From: Arthrobacter sp. MYb227
GTDB lineage: Bacteria; Actinomycetota; Actinomycetes; Actinomycetales; Micrococcaceae
Assembly (NCBI RefSeq): GCF_002975435.1
Contig: NZ_PCPT01000008.1
Coordinates: forward strand, 99,570 to 163,569
Length of the DNA: 64,000 nt
Direction: 5' to 3'
The position numbers were made by a program, and so were the translations under genes. Each line of letters begins with the position of its first letter. Position 1 is the first letter of the stretch. Of the stretch, positions 46,158 through 53,851 are shown one piece after another. The notes under the pieces were generated by a model. It ran no database searches and was not told the DNA's origin. It saw only the letters and a program-made list of their open reading frames with translations.

Positions 46158-46751
46158 ATGGCAGGCGAGACAGTTATTACGGTAATCGGAAACTTAACCG
46201 GTGACCCAGAACTACGTTTCACCCCGTCAGGGTCGGCAGTTGCAAACTTTACGATTGCTTCCACCCCGCGAACCTTCGACCGCCAGACCAATGAATGGAA
46301 GGACGGCGACACGCTGTTCCTCCGTGCGTCGGTGTGGCGTGAGGCTGCCGAAAACGTCGCTGAGACGTTGACTAAGGGCATGCGCGTCATCGCCCAGGGC
46401 CGTCTCAAGTCGCGTTCCTACGAAACTAAGGAAGGCGAAAAGCGAAACGTCACCGAACTCGAGATCGATGAAATCGGTCCGTCGTTGCGTTACGCTTCCG
46501 CAAAGGTCACTCGCACTCAGCGTAATAACGCTGGTGGCGGCGGCTTTGGTGGACAACAGCAGAATGCTGGCGGCAACGCTGGCGGATTCGGCGGCGGCAA
46601 TGCCGGCGGCCAGGGTGGTTTCGGTGGCGGTAACGCCGGCGGAAACAACGGTGGCGGCTGGAATGCACCGGCAGCCGATCCATGGGGCGCTCCTGCCGGA
46701 GGAAACAACGGCGGATGGGGCAACCCGGGTTCTGACGAACCACCCTTCTAA
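46158..46751 (+). CDS. ssb: Single-stranded DNA-binding protein
   Basis: A 197-aa SSB: an OB-fold in the first 115 residues ([19 protein letters not shown], then [17 protein letters not shown]), a Gly/Asn-rich disordered linker and the acidic tail GSDEPPF that recruits partner proteins. TAGGAGG precedes the ATG. Placement between S6 and S18 genes is the conserved bacterial order. Confidence 0.96.
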   Translation: MAGETVITVIGNLTGDPELRFTPSGSAVANFTIASTPRTFDRQTNEWKDGDTLFLRASVWREAAENVAETLTKGMRVIAQGRLKSRSYETKEGEKRNVTELEIDEIGPSLRYASAKVTRTQRNNAGGGGFGGQQQNAGGNAGGFGGGNAGGQGGFGGGNAGGNNGGGWNAPAADPWGAPAGGNNGGWGNPGSDEPPF

Positions 46752-46767
46752 CAAAAATATTCACCAT

Positions 46768-46787
46768 CCCGCAGAAAATTCTGCGGG
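46768..46787 (+). promoter_or_regulatory. Intra-operon hairpin between ssb and rpsR
   Basis: Perfect 9-bp stem (46768-46776 with 46779-46787) with a 2-nt gap. No U-tract follows and the rpsR ribosome binding site comes next, so it is more likely a processing or attenuation element than a terminator. Confidence 0.5.
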
Positions 46788-46813
46788 CTCCACCTGAATT
46801 AAGGAGCTCCACG

Positions 46814-47053
46814 ATGGCTAAGGCTGAACTCCGTAAGCCCAAACCAAAGTCCAACCCCTTGAAGGCCGCTGACATCACTGTCATCGACTACAAGGACGTA
46901 GCATTGCTGCGCAAGTTCATCTCGGATCGCGGAAAGATCCGTGCCCGTCGCGTAACCGGCGTTTCCGTACAGGAACAGCGCAAAATCGCACAGGCTATCA
47001 AGAACGCGCGCGAAGTGGCATTGCTGCCTTACTCCGGCGCTGGCCGCGGCTAA
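46814..47053 (+). CDS. rpsR: 30S ribosomal protein S18
   Basis: A 79-aa basic protein with the signature [20 protein letters not shown] and the C-terminal [18 protein letters not shown]. It has no CxxC-type zinc pair, so it is the zinc-independent form. AAGGAG lies 8 nt before the ATG. Confidence 0.95.
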   Translation: MAKAELRKPKPKSNPLKAADITVIDYKDVALLRKFISDRGKIRARRVTGVSVQEQRKIAQAIKNAREVALLPYSGAGRG

Positions 47054-47068
47054 GGAAGGTATACCAAC

Positions 47069-47524
47069 ATGGCAAAGCTCATTCTGACCCACGAAGTTAC
47101 CGGCCTCGGTGCCGCAGGCGACATCGTTGAGGTGAAGACCGGTTACGCACGTAACTACCTTCTCCCACGCTCATTCGCCATCACCTGGACCCCGGGCGGT
47201 GAGAAGCAGGTTGAGTCGATCAAGGCCGCCCGTGCTGCTCGCGCTATCGCGTCCTTGGAAGAAGCACAGGCACTTGCCGCTTCGATCGCAGCCAAGCCGG
47301 TCAAGCTGACCGTCAAGGCTGGCGCTACCGGCCGCCTCTTCGGCACCGTGAAGACCGATGACATCGCCAAGGCTGTTGAAGCCGCTGGTGTTGGCTCGGT
47401 TGACAAGCGCAACATCGAGATCAACGATCACATCAAGTCGACTGGCAACTACTCGGCAACCGTGCGTCTGCACGCTGATGTATCCGCAACCATCTCGCTG
47501 CAGGTTGTAGCCGCAAAGAAGTAA
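47069..47524 (+). CDS. rplI: 50S ribosomal protein L9
   Basis: A 151-aa two-domain protein: the rRNA-binding N-terminus ([33 protein letters not shown]), a long central helix and a C-terminal RNA-binding domain. It is the last gene of the ribosomal-ssb operon, which ends at the hairpin 47564-47600. Confidence 0.96.
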   Translation: MAKLILTHEVTGLGAAGDIVEVKTGYARNYLLPRSFAITWTPGGEKQVESIKAARAARAIASLEEAQALAASIAAKPVKLTVKAGATGRLFGTVKTDDIAKAVEAAGVGSVDKRNIEINDHIKSTGNYSATVRLHADVSATISLQVVAAKK

Positions 47525-47563
47525 TTCTCTGCACTTCTGATGTGCCCCACTAGGGGAATATCA

Positions 47564-47600
47564 ACCAATAGGGTCCTACCAACGGTGGGGCCCTATTGGT
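47564..47600 (+). terminator. Terminator of the rpsF-rplI operon
   Basis: 17-bp stem (47564-47580 with 47584-47600) with two G-T wobbles and a 3-nt loop, 40 bp after the rplI stop, followed by GTTAAAT. Confidence 0.88.
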
Positions 47601-47797
47601 GTTAAATGCAAAGAAGGTTCGGGTGGGAGCCCGTGTCGTTCGGAAGCCAATACTATTCCATAGCTTTGTCGCCGGTGTGGCGTTTGCATCCAAGGCCACT
47701 GGTTTGCGCATTTCATGGCAAGCAAATAAGAAAAGCCAGATTTGATCGTAGAATCTTCGATTCTTACGTTCTGTGACCCATTGTGTCGCAACAATCT

Positions 47798-47827
47798 TTG
47801 ACGAGAACGCAATCTTTCTCATACCGT
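47798..47827 (+). promoter_or_regulatory. Promoter of the SAM riboswitch transcript
   Basis: TTGACG (47798-47803), an 18-bp spacer and TACCGT (47822-47827) form a reasonable housekeeping promoter whose start would fall at about 47834, the 5' edge of the riboswitch. Confidence 0.5.
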
Positions 47828-47832
47828 AGGTA

Positions 47833-47955
47833 ATGAATCAAGAGTGTCAATGTCAAAGCCCTGGCTCATTGACCGGCAACCCTCTCACGGTAGTGGGGTG
47901 CTCCAGGTGACGATTCGGCCCACCGGAACCCTGGAGGGCAAGTACCGCACACCCG
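47833..47955 (+). promoter_or_regulatory. SAM-IV-type riboswitch
   Basis: The core closely follows the SAM-IV consensus: GAATC and AAGAGTG, a stem closed by GCCCTGGC, the invariant TTGACCGGCAACCCTC, then GTGGGGTGC, CCAGGTGACGATTC and, downstream, GGCAAGTACCGC, which corresponds to the 3' pseudoknot region. GAATC (47835-47839) pairs with GATTC (47912-47916) to close the multiloop. S-adenosylmethionine would bind and shut down the flavin reductase gene 65 bp on. The SAM-I/SAM-IV variant class is the alternative. Confidence 0.82.
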
Positions 47956-48020
47956 TTTGGGCGATGCGCAATTGCGCGCACCCTCATGCGTAAGTGAGCT
48001 TGACGCCGAAAGACTTAGCC

Positions 48021-48530
48021 ATGACTCTTGCCACCGATCTCACCCCAAATACCTTACGAAATGTTTTTGCCCAGCACCCCTCGGGTATTGCTGCGCTCTG
48101 CGCCATCGTTGATGGTGAACCCCAAGGAATTGTTGCCTCATCGTTCACCGTTGGCGTTTCAATGGATCCACCACTGGTGCTGTTCGCGGTGCAGAACACC
48201 TCACGCACCTGGCCAGTTGTGCGCCAGAATGCCCGTATTGGCGTCTCGGTACTCAGCGAAAAGAATGAAGGGGTCTGCCGTCAGATCGCTTCAAAAGATG
48301 GGGATCGATTTGCAGGTCTGCGCCTAGATTCAACGGACGAGGGCGCGCTATTCCTCGAGCAGGCAAGCCTGTGGCTTGACTGCTCGGTTGAGGAAGAGAT
48401 CCCGGCAGGTGACCATCATGTGGTGCTATTGCGTGTGCACGGGCACCACACGCACGAAGAGACCAATTCACCACTGGTGTTCCACGGATCGGAATTCCGT
48501 CGGCTAGCGAGCGGACAGCTGGTTTCCTAG
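48021..48530 (+). CDS. Flavin reductase family protein under SAM riboswitch
   Basis: A 169-aa FMN-binding, flavin-reductase-like protein (HpaC/RutF type). HPSGIAALCAIVDGEPQGIVASSF and VSMDPPLVLFAVQNTSRTW form the flavin site, and the C-terminus ends with the family's typical HGSEFRRL. The ATG at 48021 follows GAAAGA at good distance. Being the only gene between a SAM-IV riboswitch and a terminator, it probably supplies reduced flavin to a sulfur-scavenging monooxygenase encoded elsewhere; that role is inference. Confidence 0.82.
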   Translation: MTLATDLTPNTLRNVFAQHPSGIAALCAIVDGEPQGIVASSFTVGVSMDPPLVLFAVQNTSRTWPVVRQNARIGVSVLSEKNEGVCRQIASKDGDRFAGLRLDSTDEGALFLEQASLWLDCSVEEEIPAGDHHVVLLRVHGHHTHEETNSPLVFHGSEFRRLASGQLVS

Positions 48531-48552
48531 CCCACCTGTAACGAGCTTAGGG

Positions 48553-48606
48553 ATCCTGTTAGGACTTGTTGTCACCCACTTCGGGGAAGACGAGTCCTAG
48601 CAGGAT
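48553..48606 (+). terminator. Terminator of the flavin reductase gene
   Basis: 14-bp stem (48553-48566 with 48593-48606) with one G-T pair, followed by a run of T (TTTTTTGTTTG). It starts 22 bp after the stop codon. Confidence 0.9.
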
Positions 48607-48633
48607 TTTTTGTTTGATGAGCCTGACGAATGC

Positions 48634-49059
48634 TCACACCTGATGGTGTAGTTCCGCCATGGTGTGCTGATAGCCATGCCGAGCCAACGCGGTGAGCACG
48701 TTAAGATCGATATCGGCGAGCTTGTTGACGTACAGGCAAGCAGCGCCGCGCTTGTGCTTTCCAAGCTGGGCCAGAAGCTCGTGGGACTCATCGGTGCCGG
48801 TGAGAACGTAGAGTGCAAGATTTGCCGATCGTGGAGAAAACCCAATAGCAGGAGCATCTCCCTCGCGTCCGGAATCATATTTATAGTGGTAGCTGCCAAA
48901 GCCAACGATGGTTGGACCCCACATGGTTGCCGTCTTGCCCGAGACCTCTTCCATCATTTCCAGTAGAACTTGTGCATCGGCACGCCGCGTGGGGTGCGCT
49001 ACTGCAGCGATGAACTCGTGTGGATCAACGGGTGTGGGGAGCGTCTTGTTGGCGGCCAT
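48634..49059 (-). CDS. DUF1801 protein
   Basis: A 141-aa cytoplasmic protein of the DUF1801 (YdhG-like) fold. Visible features are TATMWGPTIVGFGSYHYKYDSG, GFSPRSANLALYVLTG and the C-terminal ADIDLNVLTALARHGY, all standard for the family, whose function is poorly defined. CATACT lies 7 nt before the ATG at 49059 (leaderless type). It is divergent from dnaB across the DnaA-box cluster. Confidence 0.82.
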   Translation of the reverse strand: MAANKTLPTPVDPHEFIAAVAHPTRRADAQVLLEMMEEVSGKTATMWGPTIVGFGSYHYKYDSGREGDAPAIGFSPRSANLALYVLTGTDESHELLAQLGKHKRGAACLYVNKLADIDLNVLTALARHGYQHTMAELHHQV

Positions 49060-49125
49060 GCGAGCCAGTATGCCAGTGCAACCTGCGCTCATCAAGCTTC
49101 ACAATCCCCAGAATTTCACACATGC

Positions 49126-49390
49126 TGTGGATAGCTGTGGATAGTTTGTGGGTAACTCTGGAATTAACTCACATTTAACCCCGGAATCTAGGGGTTTTTG
49201 TGTGTATAACTATGTTTTCCACCGAAAGCTACTGTGGATAACTACTTTGTATCCACAGGCATGAAACTATAAACAGCCTAGTCAGATGCGTGTTTTTGGA
49301 AATAAAGTGTAGTAATCCACAAACTTCTCCCCAGTCTGTGCACAAGACACGCCGACAGGTTCACAGGTTATGCACAACCCCTGTGGATAA
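49126..49390. promoter_or_regulatory. Cluster of about ten DnaA boxes upstream of dnaB
   Basis: Measured against TTATNCACA on either strand, four boxes are perfect: 49201-49209, 49233-49241 and 49382-49390 on the minus strand and 49368-49376 on the plus strand. Six more have one mismatch: 49126, 49136, 49147, 49249, 49313 and 49337. All lie in 265 bp between the divergent DUF1801 and dnaB genes. dnaA and dnaN are not in the window, so this is not the canonical origin locus; titration of DnaA or DnaA control of dnaB are the likely roles. Confidence 0.75.
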
Positions 49391-49572
49391 CGGTGTTGGG
49401 TTTGCGTCAAATCGGGTCTAGGGTGACAGTGTTCCCCACCTATTTCCACAGGCTCGCAGTGTCTTTTGGCACACGTGAGATTGAACGTACCAAATGGTCG
49501 CCTAGCCCTGAGACACTGAAGTAGGTATTGACGCGGAAAATCGGGAACCCGCGAAGCTCGAAGGGAAAATTC

Positions 49573-52500
49573 ATGTCGCTTTCCAGCACGGAAACTTCGT
49601 CCGATTCTGAATACGGACGCACACCGCCACAGGACTTAGTAGCGGAGCAGAGCGTGCTCGGCGGCATGATGCTTTCCAAGGATGCAATCGCCGACTGTGT
49701 TGAAGTACTGCGCGGTATAGATTTCTATCGCCCAGCCCACGAGGCAATCTACGACGCAATTATTGACCTGTACGGACGTGGCGAACCCGCGGATGCCGTC
49801 ACCGTTTCCGACTTACTGACCAAACGCGGTGAAATCACCCGTGTTGGTGGGCCTGCATACCTGCACACGTTACTCCAATCGGTACCAACCGCAGCCAACG
49901 CTGGCTTCTATGCAGAAATCGTCCGCGAACGAGCCGTACTGCGCCGTCTTGTTGACGCCGGAACCAAGATCGTTCAGCTGGGTTACTCCCAGGACGGCGA
50001 AGTTGACGCGATCGTTAACGAAGCGCAGGCCGAGGTCTACAAGGTAGCCGAACGCCGAACCGCAGAAGACTACGTGGCACTGCGCGACATCATTGAAGGT
50101 ACCGTCGATGAGATTGAAGCCGCGGGCAGCCGTAGTGAGGGAGTCACCGGTGTTCCCACCGGATTCTACGAACTCGATGAGCTGACCCAGGGCCTGCATG
50201 GCGGTCAGATGATCGTTATTGCGGCACGACCTGCCGTGGGCAAGGCCCTTGCGCTTGATACACCGATCCCAACACCTACTGGCTGGACCACGATGGGTGA
50301 AGTGAACGTAGGCGATGAAGTTTTGGCCGCTGATGGCACCCCAACCACCGTTACCGCTGCAACAGACGTCATGCTCGACCGACCTTGTTTTGAGGTAGAG
50401 TTCAACGATGGATCGGTGATTGTTGCTGATGCTGAACACCAGTGGCTAACTAGCTCGCGAGCTGATCGTCGAAACTCTAAATCAGCAGAATCAAATGGCT
50501 CTGTAGCTATGAAGGTAGGGTCCATTCGAACTACCGCAGAAATCCTTAAAACAATACGCTGTGACACCGCTGACGCTCGTCTAAATCATGCCGTCCCAAC
50601 GGCAAAAGCGCTCAAGCTCTCGGAAACAACTTTGCCAGTTGCACCGTATACGCTGGGAATTTGGTTGGGTGATGGAGCTAGTGCAGCCTCACGCGTTACG
50701 ACTGCGGATCCAGAAGTCGTTGCTCGGATAGCAGCTGAGGGATACACCGTAACTTCCGTTGCAGGAATAACTTACGCTGTGTCCTTGCCGCAAGAGTCCT
50801 TCGAGTTCAAGAAGAACTGCGTGGTTTGTGGTGTTGAGTTCACTACTAAGGTTCGGCACGTACGAAGCTGCTCACAGTCTTGTGGAGGAAAGGCACGCTT
50901 CGTCTCTGAACCCGTTCCCAAATCAACCTGCATTGACTGTGGGGTGGAATGCTCAGGTGGGCTACGTTGTGAACCATGTCGATTGGACCATGGATCCCTG
51001 CAAGCGATTTTGAGGAGAAGCGGCCTACTTAATAACAAGCACATTCCGATGGAATATCTTAGGTCTAGCGAAGCCCAGCGACGGGCTCTGCTGGCCGGAT
51101 TACTAGATAGTGATGGAACTGTCAGCGGTAGTGGCTGCCCACAGTTTGCGGTCACAAGTTTGAAGCTTGCGACAGACTTCCGTGAACTTGTTCATTCCCT
51201 CGGATACAGAACTGGCTGGTCGGAGAAGCGCGTTAACGGCCATACCGAAGAGTCCTCGACGTGTTATGTCATAACATTTGCTACTTCAGATACAGTTTTT
51301 GCTCTTGAGCGAAAGCGACAGCTCCACGTTGAGCGGGACACCCGAGCAACGAGCAAACGGACTTCACGCTTTATTTCTGATGTTCGTGCAATTGCTTCGG
51401 TGCCGGTGCGCTGTATCCAAGTTGCTCATGAAGATCACCTTTTCCTTGCTGGCGAAGCCTTCATCCCCACACACAACTCCACGTTCGCACTGGATTTTGC
51501 CAGGTCAGCATCCATTAAGCACAATATGACCTCGGTCTTCTTCTCCCTGGAAATGGGTCGTAACGAGATTGCCATGCGTCTGCTTTCAGCAGAGGCAAGC
51601 ATCGCGTTGCAAAACCTGCGTAAGGGCGCAATCAAGGACGACGAATGGTCCAAGATTGCCACCACCATGGGGCGCCTCAACGACGCGCCACTGTTTATCG
51701 ACGACTCTCCGAACATGTCGCTGATGGAAATTCGTGCAAAATGCCGTCGCTTGAAGCAGAAGCACGACCTCAAGCTCATTCTGCTCGACTACCTGCAGCT
51801 AATGAGCTCGGGTAAACGCGTGGAATCGCGTCAGCAAGAAGTTTCCGAATTCTCACGTTCCCTCAAGTTGCTGGCCAAGGAACTCGATGTTCCATTGATC
51901 GCGCTGTCACAGCTAAACCGTGGCTCCGAACAACGTACGGATAAGAAGCCAATGGTTTCTGACCTTCGTGAATCCGGCTGCCTCACCGCCGAGACCAAGG
52001 TCCTGCGCTCGGATACCGGTGCCGAAACCACGATGGGTGAGCTCTTTGCTAGTGGTGCCAAGGACGTTCCTGTCTGGTCCTTGGATGCCAACCTGCGCTA
52101 TGTAGAACGCCACCTCACCCACGTCTTCTCCACCGGTGTAAAACCCGTCTACAAGATGACTCTGGCTTCCGGTCGTACCATCCGGGCTACCGACAACCAC
52201 CCATTCTTCACCTACGAAGGCTGGCAGGCGCTCGGGGATTTGCAAGCCGGCGACCGTCTGGGCATCCCACGCCACGTCGATGGACCATCGTTGCGGGTCG
52301 ATTGGGATGAAGAACAGGTCACTACCATTGCCAGATTCCTTGGTAATGCCCCGGTCGCGAACGAAACCCCGATAGATAACGATGACCCGGCAATGCTCGG
52401 CGACTTGCTCAAGTTCATTCCCGAGGACGTCTTTGCGCTGCCCAAGGCCAGCATCGCGCTCTTCCTAAGTCAGCTGTGGGCGAGTACCGGAATCGTGAGC

Positions 52501-53223
52501 GTCAACGGTACCTCCGGACGGATCCAGTATCGTGCCCACTCGCGCAAGATGGCGGACGATATTGCACGCTTGCTCCTGCGCTTTGGTATTACCTGCAAGA
52601 TTAGCCAACACACCACCAACACCTGCATGGTGGAAATCGTTGGTGATCATGACCAGAAACGCTTCCTGCAGGGGATCGGCGTGGAAGGTGATCACACCGC
52701 CGCGGCACAGGAATTGCTTGATGCAATCATCACCAACCAAGAAGCATTTGAGTTGGGTGCCGCACCACTTCACGTATGGAATAACGTCCGTGAAATTCTT
52801 GAGCAAAACCCCAACGATGCAAAGAACGAAGGCTCGCTCAAGACTGCTGTGCGCCAGCCGTTGAGTCGCGTGGCCGAGGTCCTGGATGATGCCGAGATGC
52901 AAGTTGAAGCCATCAACGACATCTTCTGGGACAACATCGTGTCCATCGAAGCCGACGGCGAAGAAGAAGTCTTTGATGCCACGGTGATTGGCAATCACAA
53001 CTTCATCGCCAACGGTATTGCCGTGCACAATTCAATTGAGCAGGATGCCGACATGGTCATCCTGTTGCACCGTGAAGATATTTACGACAAGGAATCGGCC
53101 CGTGCCGGCGAAGCAGACGTCATCGTTGCTAAGCACCGTAACGGCCCAACCAAGACCATTGTGCTTGCCTTCCAAGGCCATTACTCGCGCTTCAACAATA
53201 TGGCGCAAGAAGGCGGCATGTAG
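49573..53223 (+). CDS. dnaB: Replicative DNA helicase DnaB with two inteins
   Basis: Hexameric 5'-3' helicase of the replication fork. The precursor has 1216 aa: extein 1 (1-224), intein 1 (225-635), extein 2 (636-802), intein 2 (803-1153), extein 3 (1154-1216), giving a mature protein of about 454 aa, the family's normal size. Intein 1 splits the Walker A loop ARPAVGK/STFALDFA, intein 2 splits DLRESG/SIEQDADMV. Walker B is LKLILLDYLQLMSS. The helicase cannot bind ATP until splicing is complete. The ATG at 49573 follows GAAGGGA. DnaA boxes lie upstream. Confidence 0.97.
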   Translation: MSLSSTETSSDSEYGRTPPQDLVAEQSVLGGMMLSKDAIADCVEVLRGIDFYRPAHEAIYDAIIDLYGRGEPADAVTVSDLLTKRGEITRVGGPAYLHTLLQSVPTAANAGFYAEIVRERAVLRRLVDAGTKIVQLGYSQDGEVDAIVNEAQAEVYKVAERRTAEDYVALRDIIEGTVDEIEAAGSRSEGVTGVPTGFYELDELTQGLHGGQMIVIAARPAVGKALALDTPIPTPTGWTTMGEVNVGDEVLAADGTPTTVTAATDVMLDRPCFEVEFNDGSVIVADAEHQWLTSSRADRRNSKSAESNGSVAMKVGSIRTTAEILKTIRCDTADARLNHAVPTAKALKLSETTLPVAPYTLGIWLGDGASAASRVTTADPEVVARIAAEGYTVTSVAGITYAVSLPQESFEFKKNCVVCGVEFTTKVRHVRSCSQSCGGKARFVSEPVPKSTCIDCGVECSGGLRCEPCRLDHGSLQAILRRSGLLNNKHIPMEYLRSSEAQRRALLAGLLDSDGTVSGSGCPQFAVTSLKLATDFRELVHSLGYRTGWSEKRVNGHTEESSTCYVITFATSDTVFALERKRQLHVERDTRATSKRTSRFISDVRAIASVPVRCIQVAHEDHLFLAGEAFIPTHNSTFALDFARSASIKHNMTSVFFSLEMGRNEIAMRLLSAEASIALQNLRKGAIKDDEWSKIATTMGRLNDAPLFIDDSPNMSLMEIRAKCRRLKQKHDLKLILLDYLQLMSSGKRVESRQQEVSEFSRSLKLLAKELDVPLIALSQLNRGSEQRTDKKPMVSDLRESGCLTAETKVLRSDTGAETTMGELFASGAKDVPVWSLDANLRYVERHLTHVFSTGVKPVYKMTLASGRTIRATDNHPFFTYEGWQALGDLQAGDRLGIPRHVDGPSLRVDWDEEQVTTIARFLGNAPVANETPIDNDDPAMLGDLLKFIPEDVFALPKASIALFLSQLWASTGIVSVNGTSGRIQYRAHSRKMADDIARLLLRFGITCKISQHTTNTCMVEIVGDHDQKRFLQGIGVEGDHTAAAQELLDAIITNQEAFELGAAPLHVWNNVREILEQNPNDAKNEGSLKTAVRQPLSRVAEVLDDAEMQVEAINDIFWDNIVSIEADGEEEVFDATVIGNHNFIANGIAVHNSIEQDADMVILLHREDIYDKESARAGEADVIVAKHRNGPTKTIVLAFQGHYSRFNNMAQEGGM
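50245..51477 (+). other. Intein 1 of DnaB: class 3 type with LAGLIDADG endonuclease
   Basis: 411 aa starting with Ala (ALALDTPIPTPTGW), not Cys or Ser, and ending THN before Ser+1. The class 3 triplet is visible: Trp67 in AEHQW, Cys390 in VRCIQV and Thr409 in IPTHN; class 3 inteins use that internal Cys as first nucleophile. A homing endonuclease lies inside, with both LAGLIDADG motifs keeping Asp (LGIWLGDGA, about 137-145; LLAGLLDSDG, about 282-291). Between them are paired cysteines (192/195, 209/213, 229/232/236, 242/245), probably zinc modules. The stretch is more AT-rich than the exteins, suggesting recent arrival. Confidence 0.85.
51979..53031 (+). other. Intein 2 of DnaB: class 1 type, endonuclease decayed
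   Basis: 351 aa starting with Cys (CLTAETKVL) and ending GIAVHN before Ser+1, with block B ATDNHPFF (His74) and block F VFDATVIGNHNF, so a standard class 1 splicing domain. The endonuclease region is still present, but the expected LAGLIDADG motifs are degraded: IARFLGNAP in place of the first and SQLWASTGIVS in place of the second, with both catalytic Asp missing. Base use matches the host gene, indicating long residence. Confidence 0.85.
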
Positions 53224-53290
53224 TTAGCTCGCCTTGTGGTGCGCCGAAGGGTTTCCTCAAGCTGAGAAAACTCTTCGGCACACTTTTGCG

Positions 53291-53728
53291 TTAGCCGTGC
53301 TTTTCGGCGAAATCTTTGAAATTGTTCATCATCCGCAATGACTGTTTGGGGAACATCGAGCCGAAAAGCAGCCCAATGATCTTCATGAACCCACTGAACT
53401 CGAAGGTATTGTGGGCAACCCAGCGCGTCGCGGTACCTGCTAGGTCGTGGAACTCGTTCTTGCAAATATTATGGACACCCTTGGCATCATAGGTTCCATC
53501 GAATGCTTCGGGTAGCTCACGGCGAGTAATCGTCTCAAGCATTTCCATGGTTCCCTTGCCCTGTTTGTAGAGCAAACGAGAAACTGCTCCGGGTTCTCCG
53601 GGAGTGCCCGATACCGGCTCAAAGGAAAGCAGCCCCTGCTGCCATAGCTTGAGATTATCGGGATCATCGAAGAGTTCAATGAATCGCTCACGCGGCAGGT
53701 TCACGGTGATTTCTTGGGAGAATTGCAT
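53291..53728 (-). CDS. SRPBCC-family protein
   Basis: A 145-aa START/Bet v1-like protein. The N-terminus FSQEITVNLPRERFIELFDD begins the fold's first strand and helix, and the C-terminal helix is amphipathic (SLRMMNNFKDFAEKHG). It binds an unknown hydrophobic ligand. The ATG at 53728 is preferred over the longer frame; TAGG lies upstream. It is convergent with dnaB, 68 bp apart. Confidence 0.75.
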   Translation of the reverse strand: MQFSQEITVNLPRERFIELFDDPDNLKLWQQGLLSFEPVSGTPGEPGAVSRLLYKQGKGTMEMLETITRRELPEAFDGTYDAKGVHNICKNEFHDLAGTATRWVAHNTFEFSGFMKIIGLLFGSMFPKQSLRMMNNFKDFAEKHG

Positions 53729-53851
53729 GCCGGCAAGCCTACCGGCGACCGGCCGCATGTTGGCATACAAGAAACTTAGAAAAACCCTTGAGGGTAAGAA
53801 TTTACATGGGCCGATGCCGCGGAAGAAAAGTGCAGGCTTTAAGCTCTAACC

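Noticed and set aside
46545..46735. Repetitive GGCGG-rich stretch that could be taken for a tandem repeat element
   Set aside because: It encodes the glycine-rich linker of SSB and is explained by protein composition.
49177..49199. AACCCC/GGGGTT hairpin with a short T-run in the dnaB upstream region
   Set aside because: Only a 6-bp stem, and no gene ends there; not called as a terminator.
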